21,744 nucleotides of DNA, taken from assembly GCA_045579745.1 (NCBI GenBank), contig JAZNMQ010000005.1, forward strand, positions 1 to 21,744, in the 5' to 3' direction. Origin of the DNA: Flemingiibacterium sp045579745 (lineage in GTDB: Bacteria; Bacillota; Clostridia; Oscillospirales; CAG-272). The translations under genes were made by a program, and so were the position numbers. Positions 13,773 through 21,477 of the stretch are shown here, piece by piece (the first letter of the stretch is position 1; each line of letters opens with the position of its first letter). The notes beneath the pieces are model-generated. The model made no database searches and was not told the origin of the DNA. It saw nothing but the letters and a program-made list of their open reading frames with translations.

Positions 13773-16094
13773 TTATCTCACAAGAGCATGAGCCAAAACC
13801 TCATCGGCGGTTTTTACGGGAATAAATTCTATATTCTCCCGCACGATATCAGCACAGTCCTCAAGACTTGGCAGGTTCTCTTCTGGAATCAGCACAGTCT
13901 TAACTCCTGCCGAATATGCCGCCAAGGTTTTTTCGCGAAGTCCGCCTATCGCGAGCACATTGCCGCGCAAGGTGACCTCGCCCGTCATCGCGATATCATG
14001 TCTGACGGGAATGCCCGAAAGCGCACTCGCAATAGCAGTTACAAGCGTAACGCCGCCGCTCGGGCCATCCTTTGGAACCGCGCCCTCGGGAATATGGATA
14101 TGTATGTCCTTGTTTTTGTAAAAATCGGGGTCGATGCCAAGCTCCTTCGCCCTCGAGCGAACGAAGCTGAGTGCAATTTTTGCGGATTCCTTCATTACAT
14201 CGCCGAGCTGACCCGTCAGCTCAAGCTTGCCCGTTCCGTCGAACACCAATGCTTCAAGCCTTAAAATATCGCCTCCGAGCGAGGTATATGCAAGTCCGTT
14301 GACCGCTCCGACCTCATCGTTATCGGATATACGGTCGGGAGTGAGCTTTGGTGCGCCGAGGAACTGTGCAAGATTTGATGCATCAACCTTGATCTGCTTT
14401 GGCTTCTCGGCTTCAATATAACGGCATGCACATTTTCTGCAAATCGCCGCGATCTCGCGTTCGAGATTACGCACGCCTGCTTCCTTTGTGTAGCAATCGA
14501 TTATTGAAAGAATCGCCTCGTCGGTTATTTTTACAAGACGCTTATTAAGTCCGCAGCGCTTCAGGTGCTTTGCGATGAGATGATTTTTCGCGATAGCAAG
14601 CTTTTCGGCTCTCGTGTAGGTCTTCATCTCGATGACCTCCATGCGGTCAAGAAGCGGACGCGGAACTGTATCGAGAGTATTTGCAGTCGCAATAAACATG
14701 CACGACGACAGATCGAACGGAAGCTCAATAAAGTTGTCGCGGAAGTTCTTGTTCTGCTCGGGGTCAAGCACCTCAAGCATTGCCGATGCAGGGTCGCCGT
14801 TTACACTGTTATGCGTCATTTTGTCAATCTCATCAAGCAAAATGAGCGGATTATTTGTTTTGGCACCGATAAGCGCGTTAATGATTCGTCCGGGCATAGC
14901 TCCGATGTAGGTTTTTCTATGACCGCGGATCTCAGCCTCGTCGCGTACTCCGCCGAGCGAAACTCTGACGTATTTGCGTCCGAGTGCTCGGGCGATCGAT
15001 GCGGCAACCGAGGTTTTTCCAACGCCGGGCGCGCCTACAAGGCAAAGAATCTGCCCGTTTGGTTTATCTGTAAGCTTACTGACTGCGAGATATTCGATTA
15101 TTCGCTGTTTTACATTTTCAATACCGTCGTGGTCAGAGTCAAGAATTTTTCTTGCATGAATAAGGTCGGTTAAGTCACGCGAGCTTTTGTTCCACGGGAT
15201 CTCAAGGCAGGTATCGAGATATGTACGAATAACGCTACCCTCCGCCGAGCCGAACTGCGTTTTTGAAAGCCTGTCAAGCTCCTTGCAAAGCTTAGCCTCG
15301 ACCTCCTCGGGAAGCTTTGCCGCTTCGATCTTATCGCGGTATTCGCCGATCTCGCTGTTATCTCCGACTCCGAGCTCGTCCTGCAAAACACGAAGCTGCT
15401 CGTGCATAACCGCCTCGCGGTTTCGCCTGTTCATGCGCTGCTGAACCTTACTATGAATATCCGATTCAACAAGCAAAAGCTGCTCCTCCTCGTAGAGGAT
15501 GCGAATAACCTCCTCAGCGCGTGCCATGGGGTCGGTTATCTTCAAAACGCGAAGCTTGTCCTCAAAGCGAACGAGTATGTAAGCGGCTATATAGTCGGCA
15601 AGCTGTCCGGGCGATTTTATTGCAGCGAACGCCGCGTTTGGCTCAACCGAAAGCTTGGGAATCAGCTTAACAAGGCGTTTTGCCGCTTCCTTGGCTTCAC
15701 GCACAAGCGCCTCGCCGCGAAGTCCGCCGTCATCGGCAAGCTGACACCATTTTGCGAGAACTGTTGCGATGTTATAGCTATCACGTTTTGTGATCTTATT
15801 AATCGAAGCGCGAGTCAGGCCCTCAATTATCACACGGCGCGAGCCGTCCGTAGCTTTAATATTCTGCTTGATTCTGCCAAGTGTTCCATAATCGCCAATG
15901 GAAACGCCCACGTCATTCTTTTTCTGAGGTGCAAAGAATGCAAGTCCGCCCGACGCGACAGCCGCGTCAAGAGCCGCCTGCGCGGATTTTTCGTTTGATT
16001 CAATGCTTATTGCCGTTCCCGGGAATACGATTATTCCCCGAAGCTGTATAAGCGGTAATTCAAGAGTTTCGATTTTTTCAGTGTAGTTTGTCAT
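13773..16094 (-). CDS. lon: ATP-dependent protease Lon (LonA)
   Basis: Cytosolic AAA+ serine protease that degrades misfolded and regulatory proteins. The 773-aa protein is the usual LonA length. It has an N-terminal substrate-binding LON domain (about 11-205, LPLIQLRGIIVFPGTAISIE-like), a coiled linker, the AAA+ module with Walker A GAPGVGKT (354-361) and Walker B LILLDEID (417-424), and a protease domain with PKDGPSGG (674-681, catalytic Ser679) and Lys722. All catalytic residues are present. The ATG at 16092-16094 lacks a clear Shine-Dalgarno. A 12-bp palindrome lies 17-28 nt upstream of the start, and a 150-nt leader runs back to an extended -10. The gene ends inside a possible target duplication of element B. 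Confidence 0.97.
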   Translation of the reverse strand: MTNYTEKIETLELPLIQLRGIIVFPGTAISIESNEKSAQAALDAAVASGGLAFFAPQKKNDVGVSIGDYGTLGRIKQNIKATDGSRRVIIEGLTRASINKITKRDSYNIATVLAKWCQLADDGGLRGEALVREAKEAAKRLVKLIPKLSVEPNAAFAAIKSPGQLADYIAAYILVRFEDKLRVLKITDPMARAEEVIRILYEEEQLLLVESDIHSKVQQRMNRRNREAVMHEQLRVLQDELGVGDNSEIGEYRDKIEAAKLPEEVEAKLCKELDRLSKTQFGSAEGSVIRTYLDTCLEIPWNKSSRDLTDLIHARKILDSDHDGIENVKQRIIEYLAVSKLTDKPNGQILCLVGAPGVGKTSVAASIARALGRKYVRVSLGGVRDEAEIRGHRKTYIGAMPGRIINALIGAKTNNPLILLDEIDKMTHNSVNGDPASAMLEVLDPEQNKNFRDNFIELPFDLSSCMFIATANTLDTVPRPLLDRMEVIEMKTYTRAEKLAIAKNHLIAKHLKRCGLNKRLVKITDEAILSIIDCYTKEAGVRNLEREIAAICRKCACRYIEAEKPKQIKVDASNLAQFLGAPKLTPDRISDNDEVGAVNGLAYTSLGGDILRLEALVFDGTGKLELTGQLGDVMKESAKIALSFVRSRAKELGIDPDFYKNKDIHIHIPEGAVPKDGPSGGVTLVTAIASALSGIPVRHDIAMTGEVTLRGNVLAIGGLREKTLAAYSAGVKTVLIPEENLPSLEDCADIVRENIEFIPVKTADEVLAHALVR

Positions 16095-16110
16095 TTTTGC
16101 AATATCTGAT

Positions 16111-16122
16111 TCGGTTAACCGA
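16111..16122. promoter_or_regulatory. 12-bp palindrome in the lon leader
   Basis: TCGGTTAACCGA is a perfect dyad, 17 nt upstream of the lon ATG. It is not a CIRCE or CtsR site. It could be an operator or a small stem affecting initiation; the role is unknown. Confidence 0.35.
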
Positions 16123-16250
16123 TTTCCTTTTTTAAAATAGTGTTATGGGATTTTTACAGCATTTTTCTGCTTTTACATAAAAATGCAAAAACAGCACATA
16201 TCTTCCACGCCGAACAAAAAATCCGACGCTAAAATCAATATATACAATAT

Positions 16251-16259
16251 ATTATAACA
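16251..16259 (-). promoter_or_regulatory. Extended -10 promoter for lon
   Basis: On the minus strand TGT-TATAAT (-10 at 16251-16256) is a perfect extended -10 for sigma-A. The -35 at 17 nt is poor (TAGAAT). The start would be near 16244, giving a leader of about 150 nt with an 8-bp pair GCATTTTT/AAAAATGC. Confidence 0.5.
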
Positions 16260-16328
16260 CATAAAATAATATAATTCTACAGCAAACGGATAATTTTAAC
16301 GAAAGTTTAATATTTTTGTGAAAAAAAC

Positions 16329-16385
16329 AAAAAACGGCACTGCGAGCTGATAACATGAGATTGTTATTCCGCATGACCGTTTTTT
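16329..16385. terminator. Bidirectional terminator-like hairpin
   Basis: AAAAAACGG (16329-16337) pairs with CCGTTTTTT (16377-16385) around nested short stems GCG/CGC and ATAACA/TGTTAT. Both strands carry T-runs after the stem, and the minus strand continues with seven more T. It likely backs up termination of the recD2-comF transcript. Confidence 0.55.
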
Positions 16386-16565
16386 ATTAAAACGTAAAAT
16401 GCTGTCAGTGCAGGCAGACAGCATGAAATCCGTTTTCGGCTGCAAAGCCGTAATGTAAATTGGGATTTGCCTATTAATTATACTCTATCAAATCCGATTT
16501 GTAAATATGTATTTATGCCGATTTTTCGACATAAAAATTGTGCAATTTTGTAGTAGAAAATTTCA

Positions 16566-16599
16566 GAAAAAAATTATTAAAATCTCTTTTTATCAGAGA
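16566..16599 (-). terminator. Weak terminator at the end of the 69-aa gene
   Basis: A 5-bp stem TCTCT/AGAGA (16595-16599 with 16583-16587) is followed on the minus strand by TTTTAATAATTTTTTT and overlaps the stop codon at 16577-16579. The stem is short and AT-rich, so efficiency is doubtful. Confidence 0.4.
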
Positions 16600-16786
16600 A
16601 CGCCGTGCCAAACGGGCTTTTTCTTTTTGGCGGTTCGGGAATTATTAAAGACCCGTCAAAAGCGGCATTTTCAAAAAAATTTTGCGCATCATCTGACCTC
16701 GAGCCGACATCATTTGAAGCACCTGACGGTTTTATTACCAACACGCGGCGAGGCTCTGTCGGATAGCGGGGATAATTCTGATTCAT
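16577..16786 (-). CDS. Small hypothetical protein (69 aa)
   Basis: I do not recognise this gene. It has a very good start: AGGAG 7 nt before the ATG at 16784-16786. The product is soluble, rich in Pro, Ser and charged residues, with no membrane segment, signal or Cys. It begins MNQNYPRYPTEPRRVLVIKP and ends with a basic PEPPKRKSPFGTAFSDKKRF. It lies 52 nt after the ComF-type gene on the same strand and is followed by a T-run and a bidirectional hairpin, so it is probably the last gene of the recD2-comF operon. Confidence 0.65.
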   Translation of the reverse strand: MNQNYPRYPTEPRRVLVIKPSGASNDVGSRSDDAQNFFENAAFDGSLIIPEPPKRKSPFGTAFSDKKRF

Positions 16787-16838
16787 AAGCTCACTCCTTT
16801 TTGGAATATCGCTAAAGCATATTCAAGAGTGGGGTGAA

Positions 16839-17564
16839 TTATGAATTCCCCGAGAAATTATTATCGCTTCGTATTGAGGCTCCGATTGCAACGCCGATCA
16901 CGCTTTTTGCGCCCGCCTTCATTATGAGCTCAGCGCATGCGCTCATGGACGCTCCCGTCGTAATAATATCGTCAACAAGCACGACCGATTTGCCCTCAAG
17001 AGAAACACCGCGCTTCAGGACAATAGAGCTCTTTGCGTTCAGATGGCGCTCCTTGGAGTTTAGGTATTTTTGCTCCTTTGAGTTAAGCTTTCGTCTGAGC
17101 ACGCGTATTCTCTCAACGCCCAAAAGCTTCGCAAGCTCATACGACACGGCTCTCATGTGGTCGCGACCGTATTTTATGATGTTTTGATAACCTCGCGGAA
17201 CCCATGTGAGCTGTATGTCATCCCCGCACGGAATTTCTCCGTCCAAAATCAGCGATGCAAGCTCCCGCGCGAAAAATTTCACGGTTGCCTTATCGCGTCC
17301 GTATTTTAATTTAATTATCAGGCGGTTTGCCATTGAATCGGTTCGGCTCGTATCATAGTAAACAAGGTGGAGTGCCGCGCCGGCATTTTCGCTCACATTA
17401 TCCGTATAATTTCTGACCGAGAGTCCTCTGTTTGCGATACGGCATTTAAGCTTTTCGCTTTCCCATTCCGAGGCGCATTTCCTGCAGAGAATGCGCGAGC
17501 CCTCGTGCGTGGGACTTGAGCACACTTCGCATTTTGTCGGGAAGATAAATTCAATCAGCTTCAT
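16839..17564 (-). CDS. ComF family phosphoribosyltransferase-like protein
   Basis: The 241-aa protein has an N-terminal four-cysteine zinc finger (Cys12, Cys15, Cys27, Cys30) and a type I phosphoribosyltransferase domain with the PRPP-binding motif VVLVDDIITTGAS (194-206). ComF/ComFC proteins are needed for natural transformation in several bacteria (single-strand DNA handling), though the enzymatic role is unclear. Its ATG overlaps the recD2 stop by 4 nt, tying a helicase and a ComF protein into one transcript. No other competence genes are in the window, so transformation ability cannot be claimed. Confidence 0.9.
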   Translation of the reverse strand: MKLIEFIFPTKCEVCSSPTHEGSRILCRKCASEWESEKLKCRIANRGLSVRNYTDNVSENAGAALHLVYYDTSRTDSMANRLIIKLKYGRDKATVKFFARELASLILDGEIPCGDDIQLTWVPRGYQNIIKYGRDHMRAVSYELAKLLGVERIRVLRRKLNSKEQKYLNSKERHLNAKSSIVLKRGVSLEGKSVVLVDDIITTGASMSACAELIMKAGAKSVIGVAIGASIRSDNNFSGNS

Positions 17565-19777
17565 GAGTGTCTGAAAAGCCCCGTGTAACGCATAACCTGA
17601 CGGTTGTTGTCCACCATTTTGCAGACGACTGAGGGCTGTCCGACAAGTATGACCATAGTTTTAGCGCGTGTTACTGCTGTATAGAGTAAATTCCTCGAAA
17701 GAAGCTGAGGCGGACAGGACGAATACATCGGCATTATTACGATCGGATATTCACTTCCCTGACTCTTGTGAACGGTTATCGCCCACGCGTGGTCGAGCTC
17801 GTCAAGCTTTGCAAAATCATATGCCACGACGCGCTCGTCAAAGCGTATTATCATCTGCTCCGAGGGAATATTGATAGTTTCGATAACGCCGATATCTCCG
17901 TTAAATACGCCGACACCCTCCTTGCCGTCGCGCTCCCATGTCAGGTCATAATCATTCTTTATCTGCATCACGCGGTCACCCTCGCGGAAAATTTGCTCCC
18001 TCACCTTTTTTTCGCGCTTTTTTGGGCTTGGCGGATTCATCGCCTCCTGAAGCATGCGGTTTAGGGATTCACAGCCTGCGATTCCGCGCCTTGACGGGGA
18101 TATTATCTGTATGCCCTCGCACAGCTCAGCTCCGTAGGCGCGCGGAAGCCGCGTTTTGCAGAGCTCAACTATAGTTGTGCTGATATCCGTATCCCTTGCG
18201 CGACCAAGGAAAAAGAAGTCGTTATTGTTTGAATTCAGGATTGGGTATTCGCCCTCGTTTATCTTGTGGGCGTTGGTTATAATCAGGCTTTGCCCTGCTT
18301 GCCTGAAAATTTCGGTAAGCTTCACCGTGGTAAATTCCTCGGATGCGATTATATCGTTGAGCACATTGCCCGCCCCTACAGACGGAAGCTGGTCCGAGTC
18401 GCCTATCAGCATAAGCCGCGCCCCGGGTTTTATCGCGCGAAGAAGCGAGTTCATCAGATACATATCTATCATAGATGCCTCGTCAACGATGATAACATCC
18501 TCATCAAGCAGGTTGTTCTCGTTTTTGTTGAACTTTGCCGTATCGTCGTCAGCATAGTCCATTTCAAGCAGTCGGTGTATCGTTTTCGCCTCACAGCCGG
18601 TAGCTTCGCTCATTCGCTTCGCGGCTCTTCCCGTCGGTGCGGCTAATGCTATTTTCAGCTCCATGAACTGAAAAATTCTGATCACCGCGCGAATTACCGT
18701 TGTTTTACCCGTTCCCGGGCCGCCCGTAAGAACCATAACACCGCTGTTTATCGCTGAGCTGATCGCCTTATGCTGGAGCGCCGCGTAATGCTTATCCTCC
18801 TCAAGCTCGATGACGCTTATAAGCCGTTCCACATCCACAAGCTCAAGCCTCGGGCAGATCCGCTCAAGCAGACAAAGCTTTTCGGCTATTTCGTGCTCGC
18901 ATCGGTATGCATTCTTATCGTAAACCGCATCAAGCTCCTCGATTTTCGTTCTGACAAGCTTATTCTCATAAATCATGTCATCGATCGCCGCAGCAACCTT
19001 ATCGGCATCGACCCGAAGCTCCTCGGATGCGATCGTCAAAAGACGGTTGTACGGCAAAAAGGAATGTCCGCCCGAGCGCGATAAGTCGGACAGCACCCAG
19101 CGTATACCGCTTTTTATGCGGAATTCGGAATCCGCTTCGATGCCGACGAGCCTTGCAAGCTCGTCTGCCTTTTGAAAACCGATGCCCGAAAATTCCTCAC
19201 AAAGCCTATAAGGATTTTCCTTTATTATATCAAGTGCCGCCCCACCCCATTTTTTGCAGACGCGGACTGCCATCGACGCCGACAGATAATCCCGACAGAA
19301 CATCATGAGCGTGCGAACGCCGAACTGCTCGCGGAAATCCTCTGATATCTCCTTAGCCTTTGAGGCGGAAATCCCGGGAATCTTTGCAAGCCATTCGGGA
19401 TGATTTTCAATGACATCAAAGCTGTCCTCGCCGTACATATCAACGATTTTCTGCGCAGTTTTGGGGCCGATTCCCTTAACGGCTCGGCTCGAGAGGTAGC
19501 GAAGTATCTCGTTTGAGGTCGCGGGGAGCTGTTTTTCGTAATATGCAACGCGAAACTGCTTGCCATAGTTTTGGTGATGCGTCCACTCTCCGACGAGCTT
19601 TACCTTTTCTCCCGGCGCGATGTTCGGAAGTATTCCGAATGCGGTTATGATCTCGCTGCCATCCTCGCTCGAAAGGTCAAAAACGGTATAACCGTTGTCG
19701 CTGTTTGTAAAAATCACAGCTTCAACGGTTCCCTGATATGTTTCAAATTCGCTCTCCCGAGTTTTGTTTGACAGCAT
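17561..19777 (-). CDS. recD2: ATP-dependent RecD2-like DNA helicase
   Basis: RecD2 is a 5'-3' SF1B helicase acting in repair and replication without RecBC. The 738-aa protein has an N-terminal OB-like region, tandem helix-hairpin-helix motifs (VKGIGPKTAQKI about 100-111, AKIPGISASKAKEI 131-144), Walker A GPGTGKTT (353-360), Walker B DEAS (432-435), GDSDQLPSVG (459-468) and the C-terminal motifs VHKSQGSEYP (669-678) and LLYTAVTRA (697-705). All helicase motifs look intact. The ATG at 19775-19777 has AAAGGA about 11 nt upstream and lies inside the preceding 111-aa gene (35-nt overlap). Confidence 0.95.
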   Translation of the reverse strand: MLSNKTRESEFETYQGTVEAVIFTNSDNGYTVFDLSSEDGSEIITAFGILPNIAPGEKVKLVGEWTHHQNYGKQFRVAYYEKQLPATSNEILRYLSSRAVKGIGPKTAQKIVDMYGEDSFDVIENHPEWLAKIPGISASKAKEISEDFREQFGVRTLMMFCRDYLSASMAVRVCKKWGGAALDIIKENPYRLCEEFSGIGFQKADELARLVGIEADSEFRIKSGIRWVLSDLSRSGGHSFLPYNRLLTIASEELRVDADKVAAAIDDMIYENKLVRTKIEELDAVYDKNAYRCEHEIAEKLCLLERICPRLELVDVERLISVIELEEDKHYAALQHKAISSAINSGVMVLTGGPGTGKTTVIRAVIRIFQFMELKIALAAPTGRAAKRMSEATGCEAKTIHRLLEMDYADDDTAKFNKNENNLLDEDVIIVDEASMIDMYLMNSLLRAIKPGARLMLIGDSDQLPSVGAGNVLNDIIASEEFTTVKLTEIFRQAGQSLIITNAHKINEGEYPILNSNNNDFFFLGRARDTDISTTIVELCKTRLPRAYGAELCEGIQIISPSRRGIAGCESLNRMLQEAMNPPSPKKREKKVREQIFREGDRVMQIKNDYDLTWERDGKEGVGVFNGDIGVIETINIPSEQMIIRFDERVVAYDFAKLDELDHAWAITVHKSQGSEYPIVIMPMYSSCPPQLLSRNLLYTAVTRAKTMVILVGQPSVVCKMVDNNRQVMRYTGLFRHS

Positions 19778-20078
19778 TTACGTCGTTTTCCTTTAAATCA
19801 TCGTGATTTTCAATATCGGCATGCGATATTTCTTCCTCCATTATAACATCTTCAGGTAAAATAATCAACCTTTTCGGCGAAATTTTACGCTCGGCACGAA
19901 GTGCTTTGTAATACGCCCTTGCTTTGCGCAAATCCTCTTCAGTGCACGGCTCAACGGCAGCGCGAATAAGCATGCGCACCCGCCTTGGATATAAAAGCCA
20001 CAGCTTAAATCTGTCAAGCAGCGTGTAGGCTCCGAAGACGGCAAGAAATGCGACGATGATTTCCAAAATATCCTTCAT
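19743..20078 (-). CDS. Hypothetical membrane-anchored protein (111 aa)
   Basis: I do not recognise a family. The ATG at 20076-20078 has an excellent GGGAGGAG 6 nt upstream; the frame stays open to 20351 but that extension has no start signal and would run into the rpsL promoter. The product has one N-terminal membrane segment (about 4-21, ILEIIVAFLAVFGAYTLL), a basic juxtamembrane patch (YPRRVRMLIR), a charged helical middle with RKARAYYKALRAERK, and an acidic tail. The cytoplasmic domain likely follows an N-out anchor. It overlaps recD2 by 35 nt and is the first gene of that operon. Confidence 0.8.
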   Translation of the reverse strand: MKDILEIIVAFLAVFGAYTLLDRFKLWLLYPRRVRMLIRAAVEPCTEEDLRKARAYYKALRAERKISPKRLIILPEDVIMEEEISHADIENHDDLKENDVNAVKQNSGERI

Positions 20079-20132
20079 TATTTTCTCCTCCCGTACCATT
20101 ATATGCGCACCGTGGGAAAGTGTACGGCAGGC

Positions 20133-20162
20133 AGTATCGCCGATGTTTGTATATATTGTCAA
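20133..20162 (-). promoter_or_regulatory. Sigma-A-like promoter for the 111-aa gene, recD2 and comF
   Basis: On the minus strand TTGACA (20157-20162) and GATACT (20133-20138) are separated by 18 nt. The -35 is perfect and the -10 matches 4 of 6. It would give a leader of about 45-50 nt and is divergent from the rpsL promoter. Confidence 0.5.
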
Positions 20163-20248
20163 AAACTTGCGAATAATAAGCCAAGATAAAGCCCAATTTG
20201 TGAATTCGGGAGAATTTTTTAAAGGGAAATAAATTAAGTCAAATCCAC

Positions 20249-20277
20249 TTGACATTTTTATTGCATCGTGGTATAAT
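20249..20277 (+). promoter_or_regulatory. Consensus sigma-A promoter of rpsL
   Basis: TTGACA (20249-20254), a 17-nt spacer and TATAAT (20272-20277), with an extended TG at 20269-20270. Every consensus position matches. Transcription should begin near 20284, giving a leader of about 60 nt before the rpsL ATG. Confidence 0.92.
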
Positions 20278-20344
20278 CTAAATTGTCTTGATATGTTTTG
20301 CGGCATAGCAAACAAATTAATATTTTCTGAAAAGGAGGTGCGAT

Positions 20345-20761
20345 ATGCCAACCTTTAATCAGCTTGTCAAGCAGGGTCGCGCAAAGAGCGTTTACAAGTC
20401 TAAAGCTCCTGTGCTTCAGCATGGTTTCAACTCTTTGACAGACTCCGCAACAGACGCAAGCTCTCCTCAGAAGAGAGGCGTATGCACAAAGGTCACCACG
20501 ACTACCCCTAAGAAGCCTAACTCGGCACTTCGTAAGATTGCCCGTGTAAGACTTACCAACGGTCTCGAGGCGACTGTTTATATTCCGGGTATCGGACACA
20601 ACCTGCAGGAGCACTCCGTAGTGCTTATCCGTGGCGGACGTGTACGTGACCTCCCCGGTGTGCGTTACCACATCATTCGCGGCACCCTTGATACTCAGGG
20701 CGTTGCAAACCGCAACCAGAGCCGTTCCAAGTACGGCGCAAAGAGACCTAAGAGCAAATAA
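20345..20761 (+). CDS. rpsL: 30S ribosomal protein S12
   Basis: S12 lies at the decoding centre and affects fidelity. The 138-aa protein contains PQKRGVC, TTTTPKKPNSALRK (Lys56/Lys57 correspond to the streptomycin-related lysine region), GHNLQEHSVVLIRGGRV and DLPGVRYHIIRG, and ends in a basic tail. It is longer than E. coli S12 because of an extra stretch around 28-40 (GFNSLTDSATDAS), typical of Clostridia. The lysines usually mutated in streptomycin resistance are wild type. AAGGAGGTG (20332-20340) precedes the ATG at 20345. Confidence 0.98.
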   Translation: MPTFNQLVKQGRAKSVYKSKAPVLQHGFNSLTDSATDASSPQKRGVCTKVTTTTPKKPNSALRKIARVRLTNGLEATVYIPGIGHNLQEHSVVLIRGGRVRDLPGVRYHIIRGTLDTQGVANRNQSRSKYGAKRPKSK

Positions 20762-20973
20762 TCGCTCTCGGGAATGAGGCTCCTCTACTCTGACAGAGGA
20801 AAAAATAAGGTATAAAGTACCCCAAGTTAAATCTTGATAACAGACGAAAATACGGGATTTGTTTCTGATCCGCAAAGCAGCAGCGGTCTCCGAACGTTTC
20901 GAAAACAAGCATTTACGGGAGTAATCTTTCGAGTACCTATGATATCATAATTTATATGAAGGAGGGAAGTACA
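20762..20973 (+). other. Long rpsL-rpsG spacer with small hairpins
   Basis: The 212-nt gap is longer than usual for this operon. It holds a 6-bp hairpin TCCTCT/AGAGGA (20781-20800), a CCGC/GCGG stem near 20870-20885 and a 12-bp palindrome TATGATATCATA (20938-20949) just before the rpsG Shine-Dalgarno. No T-run follows the stems, so none is a terminator. In E. coli S7 represses this operon from the equivalent spacer; whether that applies here is unknown. Confidence 0.45.
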
Positions 20974-21444
20974 GTGCCGAGAAGAGGTCAAATTTCAAAA
21001 AGAGACGTTTTACCGGATCCGTTGTACAATTCTAAGCTCGTAACAAAGCTTATCAACAACATTATGTATGATGGCAAGAAGGGTGTTGCACAGAAGATCG
21101 TTTACGATGCATTCGCAATCGTAGAGGCAAAGTTGGGCCAGAATCCCCTTGAAACATTTGAAGCAGCGCTTGAGAACGTAATGCCCGTTCTCGAGGTTAA
21201 GGCTCGCCGCGTTGGTGGTTCCAACTACCAGGTTCCTATGGAAGTACGCGCAGAGCGTCGTCAGACTCTCGGTCTCAGATGGCTTGTAAACTTCTCCAGA
21301 ACTCGTTCCGAGAGAACGATGGCTGAGAGACTTGCCGCAGAGATCCTCGACGCTAAGAACAGTGCCGGCGGTGCGTTCAAGAAGAAAGAAGAAACGCACA
21401 GAATGGCAGAGGCGAACAAGGCTTTCGCCCATTACAGATATTGA
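20974..21444 (+). CDS. rpsG: 30S ribosomal protein S7
   Basis: S7 starts assembly of the 30S head by binding the 3' major domain of 16S rRNA. The protein is 156 aa, the canonical length, from a GTG start at 20974-20976 with GGAGGG 7 nt upstream; the in-frame ATG at 20956 lies before the Shine-Dalgarno and is not used. Signature PDPLYNSKLVTKLINNIM, then VGGSNYQVPMEV (about 80-91), and a C-terminal HRMAEANKAFAHYRY are all present. Confidence 0.98.
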   Translation: MPRRGQISKRDVLPDPLYNSKLVTKLINNIMYDGKKGVAQKIVYDAFAIVEAKLGQNPLETFEAALENVMPVLEVKARRVGGSNYQVPMEVRAERRQTLGLRWLVNFSRTRSERTMAERLAAEILDAKNSAGGAFKKKEETHRMAEANKAFAHYRY

Positions 21445-21477
21445 TAGGCGAATTGCTTTTAAGGAGAAACAGCATTT

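Larger units (their letters stand above)
16095..16576. other. 482-nt gene-free spacer holding the lon leader and terminators
   Basis: AT-rich. From right to left it holds a terminator-like T-run after the 69-aa gene, two hairpins at 16399-16424 and 16437-16450, the bidirectional hairpin 16329-16385, and the lon promoter and leader. I find no open frame with a ribosome-binding site and no known RNA gene. Confidence 0.6.

Noticed and set aside
14565..15998. Long plus-strand frames (about 200 aa each) opposite lon
   Set aside because: Antisense to well-supported Lon domains, with no ribosome-binding sites.
16455..16480. ATTTGCCTATT resembling the right end of element A
   Set aside because: Only one end matches; no partner inverted repeat or flanking duplication was found within the spacer.
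16507..16788. 93-aa plus-strand frame
   Set aside because: Opposite the 69-aa gene, no Shine-Dalgarno, AT-rich start region.
20079..20351. N-terminal extension of the 111-aa gene up to 20351
   Set aside because: It overlaps the rpsL promoter and start; GGGAGGAG marks the start at 20078.
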